From contig DGHK01000037.1 in assembly GCA_002392655.1 (NCBI GenBank), forward strand, positions 1 to 17,847: a stretch of 17,847 nucleotides of DNA, written 5' to 3'. The notes under the pieces were generated by a model that saw nothing but the letters and a program-made list of their open reading frames with translations, did no database searches and was not told where the DNA came from. The translations under genes were made by a program, and so were the position numbers. The DNA comes from Lachnospiraceae bacterium UBA3850 (GTDB lineage: Bacteria; Bacillota; Clostridia; Lachnospirales; Lachnospiraceae). Positions 1-7,460 of the stretch are shown in pieces (the stretch's first letter is position 1; each line of letters starts with the position of its first letter).

Positions 1-391
1 TGAAACGAACTGCCATTCTTGTATCTTCGTTAGCACCACAGAATGCATCTACTACGAAAAGCTTCTTGTTTGAAAGCTCCTTCTTTGCAAGCTCCTTAAG
101 AACCTCCCATGTACTCTGCTCCATTGGATGGTTATCATTTGGATATCCCTCTGTTGTCCACCATACAGTGTCCTTTGAGTTCTCATCCATAACGATGTAC
201 TTATCCTTAGGTGAACGACCTGTGTAGATACCGGTCATAACATTAACAGCTCCAAGCTCTGTCTCAACACCCTTGTCATAACCCTCAAGTGAAGGATCCA
301 TCTCATACTTATAAAGATCCTCAAATGAAGGATTGTGGATTATCTCAGTTGTGCCTGTGATTCCGTACTTTGTTAAATCAACATTTGCCAT
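1..391 (-). CDS. pckA: Phosphoenolpyruvate carboxykinase (ATP), N-terminal part
   Basis: ATP-dependent PEP carboxykinase interconverts oxaloacetate plus ATP with PEP, CO2 and ADP in the cytosol. In fermentative anaerobes it often runs in the carboxylating direction; which direction applies here is inference. Only the first 130 codons are in the window and the gene runs off its left edge. The translation begins [17 protein letters not shown] and carries the family's N-terminal signature [11 protein letters not shown] near residues 54-64, where Arg59 matches the conserved substrate-binding arginine. The segment [14 protein letters not shown] and the stretch [13 protein letters not shown] also fit the family. 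The kinase P-loop lies outside the window. The ATG at 391 follows a GGAGG (400-404) with 8-nt spacing. The gene has its own promoter and a hairpin leader, so it is probably transcribed separately from the DUF885 gene upstream. Confidence 0.93.
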   Translation of the reverse strand, partial: MANVDLTKYGITGTTEIIHNPSFEDLYKYEMDPSLEGYDKGVETELGAVNVMTGIYTGRSPKDKYIVMDENSKDTVWWTTEGYPNDNHPMEQSTWEVLKELAKKELSNKKLFVVDAFCGANEDTRMAVRF

Positions 392-456
392 TTTATATTC
401 CTCCTTGAATTATATTACTTAATGAAAATATTCTTTCACCGAACAGTACTTATAAA

Positions 457-496
457 AGGCGTTGATACCAGTTAAGAATAACTAACATCAACGCCT
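457..496 (-). promoter_or_regulatory. Hairpin at the 5' end of the pckA leader / possible terminator of the DUF885 gene
   Basis: There is a perfect 10-bp stem: AGGCGTTGAT (457-466) and ATCAACGCCT (487-496). The 20-nt interior can form a second 5-bp stem, AGTTA/TAACT, closed by a tetraloop. On the minus strand the structure is followed by TTTTATAAG, a weak T-tract. It lies downstream of the DUF885 stop, so it may terminate that gene. It also lies just downstream of the pckA promoter, so it would form at or near the 5' end of pckA mRNA, as an attenuator or a 5'-protecting hairpin. The sequence alone does not decide between these. Confidence 0.6.
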
Positions 497-499
497 AAT

Positions 500-528
500 A
501 GTATAATTTTTCTTGGATAATAAGTCAA
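500..528 (-). promoter_or_regulatory. Promoter of pckA
   Basis: On the minus strand, TTGACT (523-528) and TATACT (500-505) are separated by exactly 17 nt, close to the vegetative sigma consensus. The expected start point is near 491-494. That would leave a leader of about 100 nt before the pckA ATG, opening directly into the hairpin at 457-496. The -35 box sits inside the AT-rich dyad at 518-541. Confidence 0.7.
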
Positions 529-541
529 GCATCACTTATTA
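518..541. promoter_or_regulatory. AT-rich interrupted palindrome over the pckA -35 box
   Basis: TAATAAGT (518-525) and ACTTATTA (534-541) are perfect 8-bp inverted arms around an 8-nt spacer. The dyad covers the -35 hexamer (523-528), a typical position for a repressor operator. No T-tract follows, and the arms contain only one G or C each, so a terminator is unlikely. The cognate regulator is unknown. Confidence 0.35.
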
Positions 542-555
542 CTTTATAAAAGGTT

Positions 556-2481
556 TTACTTATTCTCTTCGATATACTCATCTATCTTTTCTGACAGGAA
601 CTTGTACTGGCATGGACCTACATCAAGGACTGCTTTGTTAAATTCCTTAGCATCAAACTTATCTCCAAGTTCTGCCTCTGCTTTCTGCCTCTGCTCAAGC
701 ATCTCTAGGTATCCTGCCGAATAGCTGAGAAGTACTCCGGGATCTGATGCATATACACCAATAGGATCTGTGTCCTCATTCGGAACAAGACCTTTTTCTT
801 CCATATACTTATTAACGTCTTCTTTACTCCAGCCTTCGTAATTAACACCTATATCCATACGGCCTTCTATCAGATATACATATTCTGTATATAACCTGGA
901 ACCCTTTGCATAAAGAGCAGCATTTTCTTCTTTGCCCATAAAATCAACCTTATCCAATGTGTCATATGATGCATATACAGCCCATCCCTCTATGTAGCCC
1001 AGATTGAAGGCAACACTTCTGGCAGGATTCGGATTCGATTTACGGAAATATGTCGTCTGAAGCATGTGTCCCGGAAATCCCTCATGAGAAAGAGTGAGGA
1101 TCATTTCATCATTATCATTATTGGTAGAGTTTACACATATATGATTATACTCAGGATTATCAATTGGGCATAAATTGTAGTATGCAGCAGTGGTTTCACT
1201 GATCTTACCACGTTTTTCACCCATATAGTCTACCTTAAACGGAATACTCTCGTTCCCCACCGGATAGTCATCACTGTAATCCTTCTGAAGCATATCCAGT
1301 ATGTCCTCAGCAGACATACCTTCATAAACAGAGAAAAGAGTTTTTTCGGTTCTTTTTTCCTCAAACTCATTATAGTCTTCACCATATGAATAGTATAGTG
1401 ACGCTATCTCCATCATTATATCATCCATACGAGTTTCAAGAGCTAAAGCTTCCTCTTCAACTGTTTTGTCAGAGCCGCTTCTTGTAGGGAATATATACTT
1501 CTCATAATATTCTTTTCCGCCTTCAAAGTAGCAGATACCCTTATCATTCTTTCCGGTTCCTTTAAGTTCTGTGAATGCATCCTTCAGATCCTGATATGCT
1601 CCGATAACTGAATCCAGGAACACTTCCTTGTTCAGCTTCTTATATTCTGCCACTTCATCGTCTGTCAAAAAGTCCACTTCATCAATCTTGAGATCAAAGG
1701 ACTCCAGCACAAAATGATCATCCTTATCCTTCATAAATGTATCGCACTGCTCTATAACTCTGTCCGCATTACTATCACTCATGAAGAATCCTTTTTCGGA
1801 CTTTGTTTTTTCGAAGCTAATGAGATCATTAAAATACTTCCTCGTCTGTCTCATGAGCTCTATATAATCATCAATATCTTCCTTATTATCAAAACGATAG
1901 TCTATCAATGCTGATGGAAGAGCCTCCTGATTGCCGCCTCCCGGTGAGAACGGATCATAGAGATATATGTTATCTATAAATATCTTATCCCTTTCAAATT
2001 CGTCCTTTAGGCAACGGTAAGTAAATCTCTCATCCTCATTCAGAGGTTCATTTTCAAACTTAAGAAGCTTATTAGTATTTTCTTCAAGCTCTTTTTTCGC
2101 CTTCTCTATTCCTGCTTCGCTATAATCAGCATCACCGAGAGTTGCTTCCGGTTTTTCCAATCCGAATTTTTCCTCATCATAGATCATAGAGTTAAAATTT
2201 GTTGAGTCCTGAGTCACCACATCATCACGGTATTCCTTAAGAAATTTCTGGAACTCCTCATTTTCTCCCTCAGCATATTCATATTCAGGTTCTTCCTCAG
2301 TTGGTTTCTCAGTACTTGCCTGCTGTGTTGGATCACTTGTCGCAAACTGTGTAGACCCTTCTTTCATACTAATACCCGGAGCCTTTGCGTTTCCGGAACC
2401 GCAGCCAGTTAATGAAAGCAGGAAAACACAGACTAAAAAAGCTGCTATATTTTTTCTTAACCTGAGTCTCATTTTCATCAT
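556..2481 (-). CDS. DUF885-family lipoprotein, putative zinc metallopeptidase
   Basis: This is a secreted, lipid-anchored protein of 641 residues. A basic N-terminus and hydrophobic stretch end in the lipobox LTGC, with the lipidated Cys at about residue 27. An acidic, Thr/Glu-rich linker follows to about residue 75. The rest matches the DUF885 family: the zinc-binding variant motif HEGFPGH is at 466-472, with His466, His472 and the catalytic-type Glu467. A conserved downstream EGWAVY begins at Glu498, a plausible third zinc ligand as in gluzincins. Family members are regarded as metallopeptidases; the substrate here is unknown. The start is ambiguous between Met1 and Met2, because GGAAGG (2486-2491) is 4 or 7 nt away. 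The gene follows ispD by 17 nt and is probably the last gene of tsaD-ispD-DUF885. An external peptidase would fit the peptide importer encoded nearby, but that link is speculative. Confidence 0.85.
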   Translation of the reverse strand: MMKMRLRLRKNIAAFLVCVFLLSLTGCGSGNAKAPGISMKEGSTQFATSDPTQQASTEKPTEEEPEYEYAEGENEEFQKFLKEYRDDVVTQDSTNFNSMIYDEEKFGLEKPEATLGDADYSEAGIEKAKKELEENTNKLLKFENEPLNEDERFTYRCLKDEFERDKIFIDNIYLYDPFSPGGGNQEALPSALIDYRFDNKEDIDDYIELMRQTRKYFNDLISFEKTKSEKGFFMSDSNADRVIEQCDTFMKDKDDHFVLESFDLKIDEVDFLTDDEVAEYKKLNKEVFLDSVIGAYQDLKDAFTELKGTGKNDKGICYFEGGKEYYEKYIFPTRSGSDKTVEEEALALETRMDDIMMEIASLYYSYGEDYNEFEEKRTEKTLFSVYEGMSAEDILDMLQKDYSDDYPVGNESIPFKVDYMGEKRGKISETTAAYYNLCPIDNPEYNHICVNSTNNDNDEMILTLSHEGFPGHMLQTTYFRKSNPNPARSVAFNLGYIEGWAVYASYDTLDKVDFMGKEENAALYAKGSRLYTEYVYLIEGRMDIGVNYEGWSKEDVNKYMEEKGLVPNEDTDPIGVYASDPGVLLSYSAGYLEMLEQRQKAEAELGDKFDAKEFNKAVLDVGPCQYKFLSEKIDEYIEENK

Positions 2482-2498
2482 TAAACCTTCCTCTTCAT

Positions 2499-3179
2499 CT
2501 ACCTGAGATATATCTCAGCAAGAGCTATATCATCAGGTGTTGTTACTTTTATATTCTCGTAGCTTCCCTCAATCATTTTAGATTTTATATCGAGGTACCT
2601 CTCAACAATCATTGTATCGTCCGTTATATCAGTGTCACCGCTTATCCGTAGCCGCTCGTAGGCTTCTTCCAGTGTTTCTCTGTCAAATGTCTGCGGAGTC
2701 TGTATCTGGTAAAGTGTACGTCTGTCCGGAGTATCTATGCCGAAGCCTTCTTCATCCACAATCTTGATAGTATCCTTAACAGGCATAGCCACTGTACATG
2801 CCTTATATCTTCTGGCACCTGATATAGAGTCAAGTATCATACGATTTGTAACGCATGGTCTGGCTGCATCATGAATCATTATTATCTTGTTTCTTTTATC
2901 GCAGGCCTTTATGCCACGGCTTACTGAGTTGAACCTCTCTTTTCCACCGGCCACGATCTTTCTTACCTTCTGGAAACCGTACTTCTCAACTATCTCCTCA
3001 CGGACATAATCAATATCACTGCTCCTGGTAACAAGAACAATCTCATCCACAACACTGGCATCAAAAACCTTTAAACTGTAATAAAGCAACGGCTTAGAAT
3101 TTATATCCATAAACTGCTTAGCCTTATCGCTTTTCATTCTGCTTCCCTTGCCTGCTGCAAGCACTATCGCACTAACCAT
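2499..3179 (-). CDS. ispD: 2-C-methyl-D-erythritol 4-phosphate cytidylyltransferase
   Basis: IspD joins MEP to CTP to give CDP-methylerythritol, the third step of the non-mevalonate isoprenoid pathway in the cytosol. The protein is 226 residues, normal for the family. It opens with the nucleotidyltransferase motif VLAAGKGSRM (residues 6-15), followed by KQF and KPLLYYSL. Other family marks are HDAARPCV, MPVKDTIK and QTPQTF in the middle and TDDTMIVE towards the end. A related enzyme, TarI (CDP-ribitol pyrophosphorylase), belongs to the same superfamily. No tarJ or other teichoic acid gene is adjacent, so IspD is preferred. The ATG is preceded by a GGGGGA. The gene lies 44 nt after tsaD and 17 nt before the DUF885 gene, probably in one transcript. 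Confidence 0.86.
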   Translation of the reverse strand: MVSAIVLAAGKGSRMKSDKAKQFMDINSKPLLYYSLKVFDASVVDEIVLVTRSSDIDYVREEIVEKYGFQKVRKIVAGGKERFNSVSRGIKACDKRNKIIMIHDAARPCVTNRMILDSISGARRYKACTVAMPVKDTIKIVDEEGFGIDTPDRRTLYQIQTPQTFDRETLEEAYERLRISGDTDITDDTMIVERYLDIKSKMIEGSYENIKVTTPDDIALAEIYLR

Positions 3180-3223
3180 ACAATTTCCCCCATATTATCG
3201 ATAACATACGGACTGATCAATAA

Positions 3224-4258
3224 TTAACGTTCACCTATTTTCAAGTTCGGAACAGCGTTGAGATATAGATCTGCACGTCGTCCCTCTTCATATTCAAAAT
3301 ATCCTGCAGAAGCTATCATAGCTCCATTATCCGTGCAGTATATAAGCTCCGGACAGTGGAAGGAAATTCCCTTTAACTCAGCTCTTTCCTTCATTGTTTC
3401 TCTTAGTAGTGAGTTAGCCGCAACACCACCTGCTAGAGCAACTGTTTTCATACCATGATCAATTGCCGCCTGAACTGTATGATCAGCAAGAACATCGATG
3501 ACCGCCTGCTGGAAGGATGCAGCCACGTCCGCCTTGTTTACTTCCTCACCCTTCATTTCAGCTCCATTCAGATAGTTCAGGACTGCTGACTTGATACCAC
3601 TAAAAGAAAAGTCATAAGGCGAGTCTCCTACACTCGCTCTCGGAAAATCTATTGCATCAGGATTTCCCTCTCTGGCCAGCTTATCCACCTTCGGTCCACC
3701 CGGATATCCAAGCCCGATGGCACGGGCTACCTTGTCGAAGGCTTCTCCCGCCGCATCATCATGAGTCCTTCCTATTATAGTATATTTTGTAAAATCATCA
3801 ACACGAACGATATGAGAATGACCGCCCGAAGCAACCAGACACATATAAGGCGGAGCAACACCTACCTCATCCTGACCACCTCTTTCATATAGATAATTCG
3901 CACATATGTGGCCCTCTATATGGTTCACTCCGACAAGGGGAATTCCCTTCGCATAAGCAAGTGCCTTCGCTGTGCTTACACCTATAAGAAGCGGTCCCAC
4001 TAGTCCGGGGCCATAGGTCACAGCTATCGCATCCAGATCAGACCAGTCCAGCTTCGCATCCTCCATCGCCTTCTTAATTACCTGATTTATCTTCAGGACA
4101 TGTTCACGTGAAGCAATTTCCGGAACCACACCGCCATACAAGGTGTGTGTAGGAATCTGCGTATATATTACATTTGATATGACCTTTCTGCCATCTGCCA
4201 CAACTGAAGCTGCAGTTTCATCACAGGAGGTTTCTATTCCCAGGATATATCTACTCAT
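3224..4258 (-). CDS. tsaD: tRNA t6A threonylcarbamoyltransferase subunit TsaD
   Basis: TsaD, with TsaB and TsaE, transfers threonylcarbamoyl from TC-AMP to A37 of ANN-decoding tRNAs. At 344 residues it is full length. It begins with the ASKHA-fold sequence [16 protein letters not shown]. Metal-binding His113 and His117 lie in NHIEGH, and Asp310 in TDNGAMIA supplies the third ligand. ASGGHSHIV (143-151) and [19 protein letters not shown] are also typical. The ATG has a good AGGAG 7 nt upstream. The gene is the first of a minus-strand unit with ispD and the DUF885 lipoprotein, and is divergent from the transpeptidase operon. In many Firmicutes tsaD follows tsaE-tsaB-rimI directly. Here 3.4 kb of plus-strand genes separate it from rimI. 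Confidence 0.96.
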   Translation of the reverse strand: MSRYILGIETSCDETAASVVADGRKVISNVIYTQIPTHTLYGGVVPEIASREHVLKINQVIKKAMEDAKLDWSDLDAIAVTYGPGLVGPLLIGVSTAKALAYAKGIPLVGVNHIEGHICANYLYERGGQDEVGVAPPYMCLVASGGHSHIVRVDDFTKYTIIGRTHDDAAGEAFDKVARAIGLGYPGGPKVDKLAREGNPDAIDFPRASVGDSPYDFSFSGIKSAVLNYLNGAEMKGEEVNKADVAASFQQAVIDVLADHTVQAAIDHGMKTVALAGGVAANSLLRETMKERAELKGISFHCPELIYCTDNGAMIASAGYFEYEEGRRADLYLNAVPNLKIGER

Positions 4259-4304
4259 TCGTTCTCCTACATATATCGTAAACTATGATTTATTCCATTT
4301 ATGC

Positions 4305-4333
4305 AGTATAACACGTTAAGTCGTCTGTTTAAA
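4305..4333 (-). promoter_or_regulatory. Probable promoter of tsaD-ispD-DUF885
   Basis: On the minus strand, TATACT (4305-4310) is preceded by a 17-nt spacer and TTTAAA (4328-4333), which matches the -35 consensus at four of six positions. The -35 box overlaps the left arm (4330-4337) of an inverted repeat shared with the divergent promoter. Confidence 0.5.
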
Positions 4334-4373
4334 GTGTAAATGAATAGTTTGACATCACAGCACTCACACTTTA
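4330..4373. promoter_or_regulatory. Inverted repeat pair bridging the divergent promoters
   Basis: TAAAGTGT (4330-4337) and ACACTTTA (4366-4373) are perfect inverted 8-mers whose centres are 36 bp apart. The left arm overlaps the tsaD -35 box. The right arm overlaps the first two bases of the transpeptidase -10 box. This suggests paired operator half-sites for one regulator acting on both promoters, but chance cannot be excluded for 8-mers. Confidence 0.35.
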
Positions 4374-4377
4374 CAAT
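4349..4377 (+). promoter_or_regulatory. Promoter of the transpeptidase-OPT-PqqD operon
   Basis: A perfect -35 TTGACA (4349-4354), a 17-nt spacer and -10 TACAAT (4372-4377) are followed by a short leader of about 25 nt. The GGAGG at 4396-4400 lies upstream of the ATG at 4408. No other promoter is visible before the OPT or PqqD-like genes. Confidence 0.75.
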
Positions 4378-4407
4378 AAGAGGACAGGCTCTTTTGGAGG
4401 TTTATAT

Positions 4408-5532
4408 ATGTCTGATCGAAGTAAAAAATCTACTATTAAGTGTATAACCTACCTGCTAACCGGTCTTTTTACCTTTTCCATCCCACTTGGCACATATACC
4501 GACGCACAGTCTGAAGTATATGCCGCCGAAGATGAAAAGGAAGAAAAAAGCACGACAGATTCAGATAAAAATGCAGGACAGTGGATCCAGGCAAATGGCA
4601 GATGGTGGTACGATAACGGTGATGGCACCTACGCCAAAAACGAATATGTCGACGGATACTGGCTTGACTCTGATGGCTGGTATGCTCCGGATTGGTACGG
4701 TAAATGGTATCAAAACAAAAATGGCTGGTGGTTCCAATCCGGTATATGGTATCCGAAGAATGATTGGCTTAGGATAGACCACGAATGGTATTATTTCAAC
4801 TCAGCAGGATACGCAGTATGTTCTGAATGGATCAAGTCCGGTAGGGAGTGGTATTATATGACAGACACCGGTGCCATGGCACATGATACCGAAATAGACG
4901 GCTATAAACTAAATAAGGACGGAAAATGGGAGAACCCGAATTCTATTGATAAGCTTATCAAAAATTCCAAGACTGCACAGAAAACAGATCAGATAGTTCT
5001 AGTCATCGATCATGAACTGTCACTCTGGCAGAAGCAGAAGGACGGCAGCTGGACTTCAGGCGAGACTATGTACTGTGGACACGGAACATACGGTTTTCAC
5101 TTCCCGGAGGAGAGACACATGGGAGACAAAACTACTCCGAAAGGCTCCTTCAAACTGCTGTATGCCTTCGGCAAGGCAGAAAACCCGGGAACAAATATGA
5201 GCTACTATCCCATAACACCAAATTCGTATCTTTCAGCTGAAAAGGATACGTATAATCAATGGCTAGAAAGTCCTACACCGGTATACGGCGAGCATCTCAC
5301 AGACTATTACCAGTATAAATATGCTGTAAATATAGGCTTCAACGTAAATCCTACAACCTATGGAATCGGCTCAGCGATATTCCTTCACTGCAAGAGTAAA
5401 AGCACTTGGAATACCTCCGGATGTGTCAGCCTGACCGAAGAAAACATGGTCAAACTTCTGAAGGAATTAAAAAACGGAGCATATATGATAATAGTAGAGG
5501 ATGAATCTGAGATTACATCCAGAGACTTATAA
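4408..5532 (+). CDS. Secreted L,D-transpeptidase with cell-wall-binding repeats
   Basis: The YkuD-type domain (about 194-368) is expected to make 3-3 peptidoglycan cross-links or attach proteins to stem peptides outside the membrane. The 374-residue protein has a signal peptide: a basic start, a hydrophobic run at 12-27, and likely cleavage after VYAA near residue 40. An acidic linker follows. Residues 57-175 hold aromatic repeats of the CW-binding type (GRWWYD, EWYYFNSAGYAV, EWYYMTDTGAM), including an unusual module at 81-141 that is shared with the NlpC/P60 protein at 8212. The catalytic region reads FLH (His327) and TSGC (Cys339), twelve residues later. The usual SHGC-x-R motif is changed: Ser replaces the His before Gly-Cys, and CVSL replaces CIRM. 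The Cys and His remain, so activity is likely. The gene is the first of an operon, 17 nt before the OPT gene. Confidence 0.88.
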   Translation: MSDRSKKSTIKCITYLLTGLFTFSIPLGTYTDAQSEVYAAEDEKEEKSTTDSDKNAGQWIQANGRWWYDNGDGTYAKNEYVDGYWLDSDGWYAPDWYGKWYQNKNGWWFQSGIWYPKNDWLRIDHEWYYFNSAGYAVCSEWIKSGREWYYMTDTGAMAHDTEIDGYKLNKDGKWENPNSIDKLIKNSKTAQKTDQIVLVIDHELSLWQKQKDGSWTSGETMYCGHGTYGFHFPEERHMGDKTTPKGSFKLLYAFGKAENPGTNMSYYPITPNSYLSAEKDTYNQWLESPTPVYGEHLTDYYQYKYAVNIGFNVNPTTYGIGSAIFLHCKSKSTWNTSGCVSLTEENMVKLLKELKNGAYMIIVEDESEITSRDL

Positions 5533-5549
5533 AGAAATGAGGTTTTATA

Positions 5550-7460
5550 ATGAACGATAACAATCAGGAATTCAAACCATATATTCCGGCTGACAAGGTA
5601 ACGCCGGAATTTACATTCACTTCCATTACTATGGGTATACTACTTGCGATTATCTTCGGTGCTGCAAATGCATACCTGGGACTCAGGGTCGGAATGACTA
5701 TCTCAGCTTCCATACCTGCAGCCGTTATATCTATGGGAGTAATCAGAATAGTCATGAAAAAGGACTCCATCCTTGAAAGCAACATGGTTCAGACCATAGG
5801 GTCAGCAGGTGAGTCACTGGCAGCAGGTGCGATATTTACCCTGCCGGCACTTTTCCTCTGGGCAAAGGAAGGCATTACTGAAAAGCCAAGCCTTTTAACT
5901 ATCTCACTCATCTCCCTTTGTGGAGGAATTCTGGGTGTCCTCTTTATGATTCCACTTAGAAATGCACTTATTGTCAAGGAACATGGCGTTCTCCCTTATC
6001 CTGAGGGAACAGCCTGCGCAGAGGTTCTTCTGGCAGGAGAACACGGCGGTTCCAATGCCAAGGCAGTTTTTGCCGGAATGGGAATTTCAGCAGTTATCAA
6101 ATTCCTTGTAGACGGACTAAAGGTAATTCCAGGAACAGTCGTAGCTCCTATTAAATCCATAAAAACAGCCTTTTCAACTGAGATATTTCCGGCACTTGTG
6201 GGTGTTGGATACATATGCGGTCTGAAGATATCAGCTTACCTCTTTGCCGGTGGTATCCTCGGATGGTTCGTGCTTATACCGGCCATCGTAACATTTGGAG
6301 CTGATACCATAGTTTATCCTGGAACAGAAACCATCTCCACCTTATATGCAAATGGCGGAGCAGATGTGATATGGGCAAACTATATCAGATATATAGGTGC
6401 CGGAATGGTGGCAGCCGGAGGACTTCTCAGTCTGATCAAGTCACTTCCGCTTATTGCTACTACATTTAAAGCTTCTATGAAATCTATGAAAAACAACAAG
6501 GGCGGAACAAAAAGAACCGAAAGAGATCTGAGTATGAAGTTCGTAATTATCGGAATCGTTATATGCGTACTTGCCATCTGGCTCATTCCTAGTATTCCTG
6601 TTTCTTTTGTTGGCGCTATACTGGTTGTTATCTTTGGTTTCTTCTTTGGAACTGTAGCATCACGTATGGTAGGTCTCATAGGAAGTAGTAACAACCCTAT
6701 CTCAGGTATGGCCATAGCAACACTTCTGGTTTCAACATTTGCACTTAAAATGACAGGAACAACCGGTTCCGAAGGAATGATAGGTTCTATCGCCATTGGT
6801 TCCATCATCTGTATCATCGCAGCTATGGCTGGAGATACATCACAGGATCTGAAGACGGGATTCATACTGGGTGCAACACCAAAGAAGCAGCAAATTGGAG
6901 AACTTATCGGAGCTGTAGTTTCGGCACTTGCAATCGGCGGAGCACTTATACTTTTGGATAATGCGTGGGGCTTCGGTTCTTCCAATATCTCAGCTCCACA
7001 GGCAACACTTATGAAGATGATCGTTGAGGGTGTTATGCACGGAAATCTTCCTTGGGGAATGATATCGATCGGTGCATTTGCAGCCATCACTGTTGAGATA
7101 CTTGGCATCCCTGTACTTCCTGTAGCTATCGGACTTTACCTTCCACTTGAGCTTTCAACACCTATCATGGCAGGTGGTATCATCAAATGGATCGTAGACA
7201 AAAAGAAAGGAGCAAGTGAAGGAGATGCAGGTAAGGGTGTACTCTTCTGCTCAGGTATGATAGCCGGAGAAGGTCTCGTAGGAATAGTCCTTGCCGTACT
7301 TGCAGTAGTCGGATTAGAGTCTAAGATTGATCTGTCATCAAAGCTTGATACCGGATGGATCGGTGCACTGGTAGTTCTGGCACTTGTATCATTCCTAACG
7401 TATCACTTCGCTATGAAAAAGGATGAGAAAGTCAGCACGGATAATAAGGATGAGAAATGA
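5550..7460 (+). CDS. OPT-family oligopeptide transporter
   Basis: This is an integral membrane protein of 636 residues, probably a proton-coupled importer of small peptides in the OPT/YSL superfamily. The sequence is hydrophobic throughout, with many membrane-spanning stretches. Family marks are NAYLGLRVGMTISASIPAAVISMG at the N-terminus (written here as overlapping parts NAYLGLRVGMTIS and SIPAAVISMG), LPYPEGTACAEVL, and the signature SSNNPISGM at 379-387. The C-terminus is short, charged and cytosolic. Some family members carry metal chelates rather than peptides, so the substrate is open. The gene is preceded by a GAGG site, sits 17 nt after the transpeptidase gene, and its stop overlaps the next start in an ATGA. 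This implies translational coupling to the PqqD-like protein. Partnership with a wall enzyme suggests wall-derived or dietary peptides as cargo; that is inference. Confidence 0.9.
   Translation: MNDNNQEFKPYIPADKVTPEFTFTSITMGILLAIIFGAANAYLGLRVGMTISASIPAAVISMGVIRIVMKKDSILESNMVQTIGSAGESLAAGAIFTLPALFLWAKEGITEKPSLLTISLISLCGGILGVLFMIPLRNALIVKEHGVLPYPEGTACAEVLLAGEHGGSNAKAVFAGMGISAVIKFLVDGLKVIPGTVVAPIKSIKTAFSTEIFPALVGVGYICGLKISAYLFAGGILGWFVLIPAIVTFGADTIVYPGTETISTLYANGGADVIWANYIRYIGAGMVAAGGLLSLIKSLPLIATTFKASMKSMKNNKGGTKRTERDLSMKFVIIGIVICVLAIWLIPSIPVSFVGAILVVIFGFFFGTVASRMVGLIGSSNNPISGMAIATLLVSTFALKMTGTTGSEGMIGSIAIGSIICIIAAMAGDTSQDLKTGFILGATPKKQQIGELIGAVVSALAIGGALILLDNAWGFGSSNISAPQATLMKMIVEGVMHGNLPWGMISIGAFAAITVEILGIPVLPVAIGLYLPLELSTPIMAGGIIKWIVDKKKGASEGDAGKGVLFCSGMIAGEGLVGIVLAVLAVVGLESKIDLSSKLDTGWIGALVVLALVSFLTYHFAMKKDEKVSTDNKDEK

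Noticed and set aside
409..414. TATAAT close to the pckA ribosome site as a -10 box
   Set aside because: A transcript from it would begin within the GGAGG, and no good -35 box is placed upstream. The promoter at 500-528 is much better.
3195..3204. TTATCGATAA palindrome between tsaD and ispD
   Set aside because: It is a ten-base AT-rich palindrome in a 44-nt gap inside an operon, with no promoter elements around it. Not enough to call an operator.
6380..7108. A 242-codon open frame on the minus strand, inside the OPT gene
   Set aside because: It is Pro/Ile/Ser-rich low-complexity translation antisense to a clear transporter gene, with no recognisable domain. This is a codon-bias shadow.
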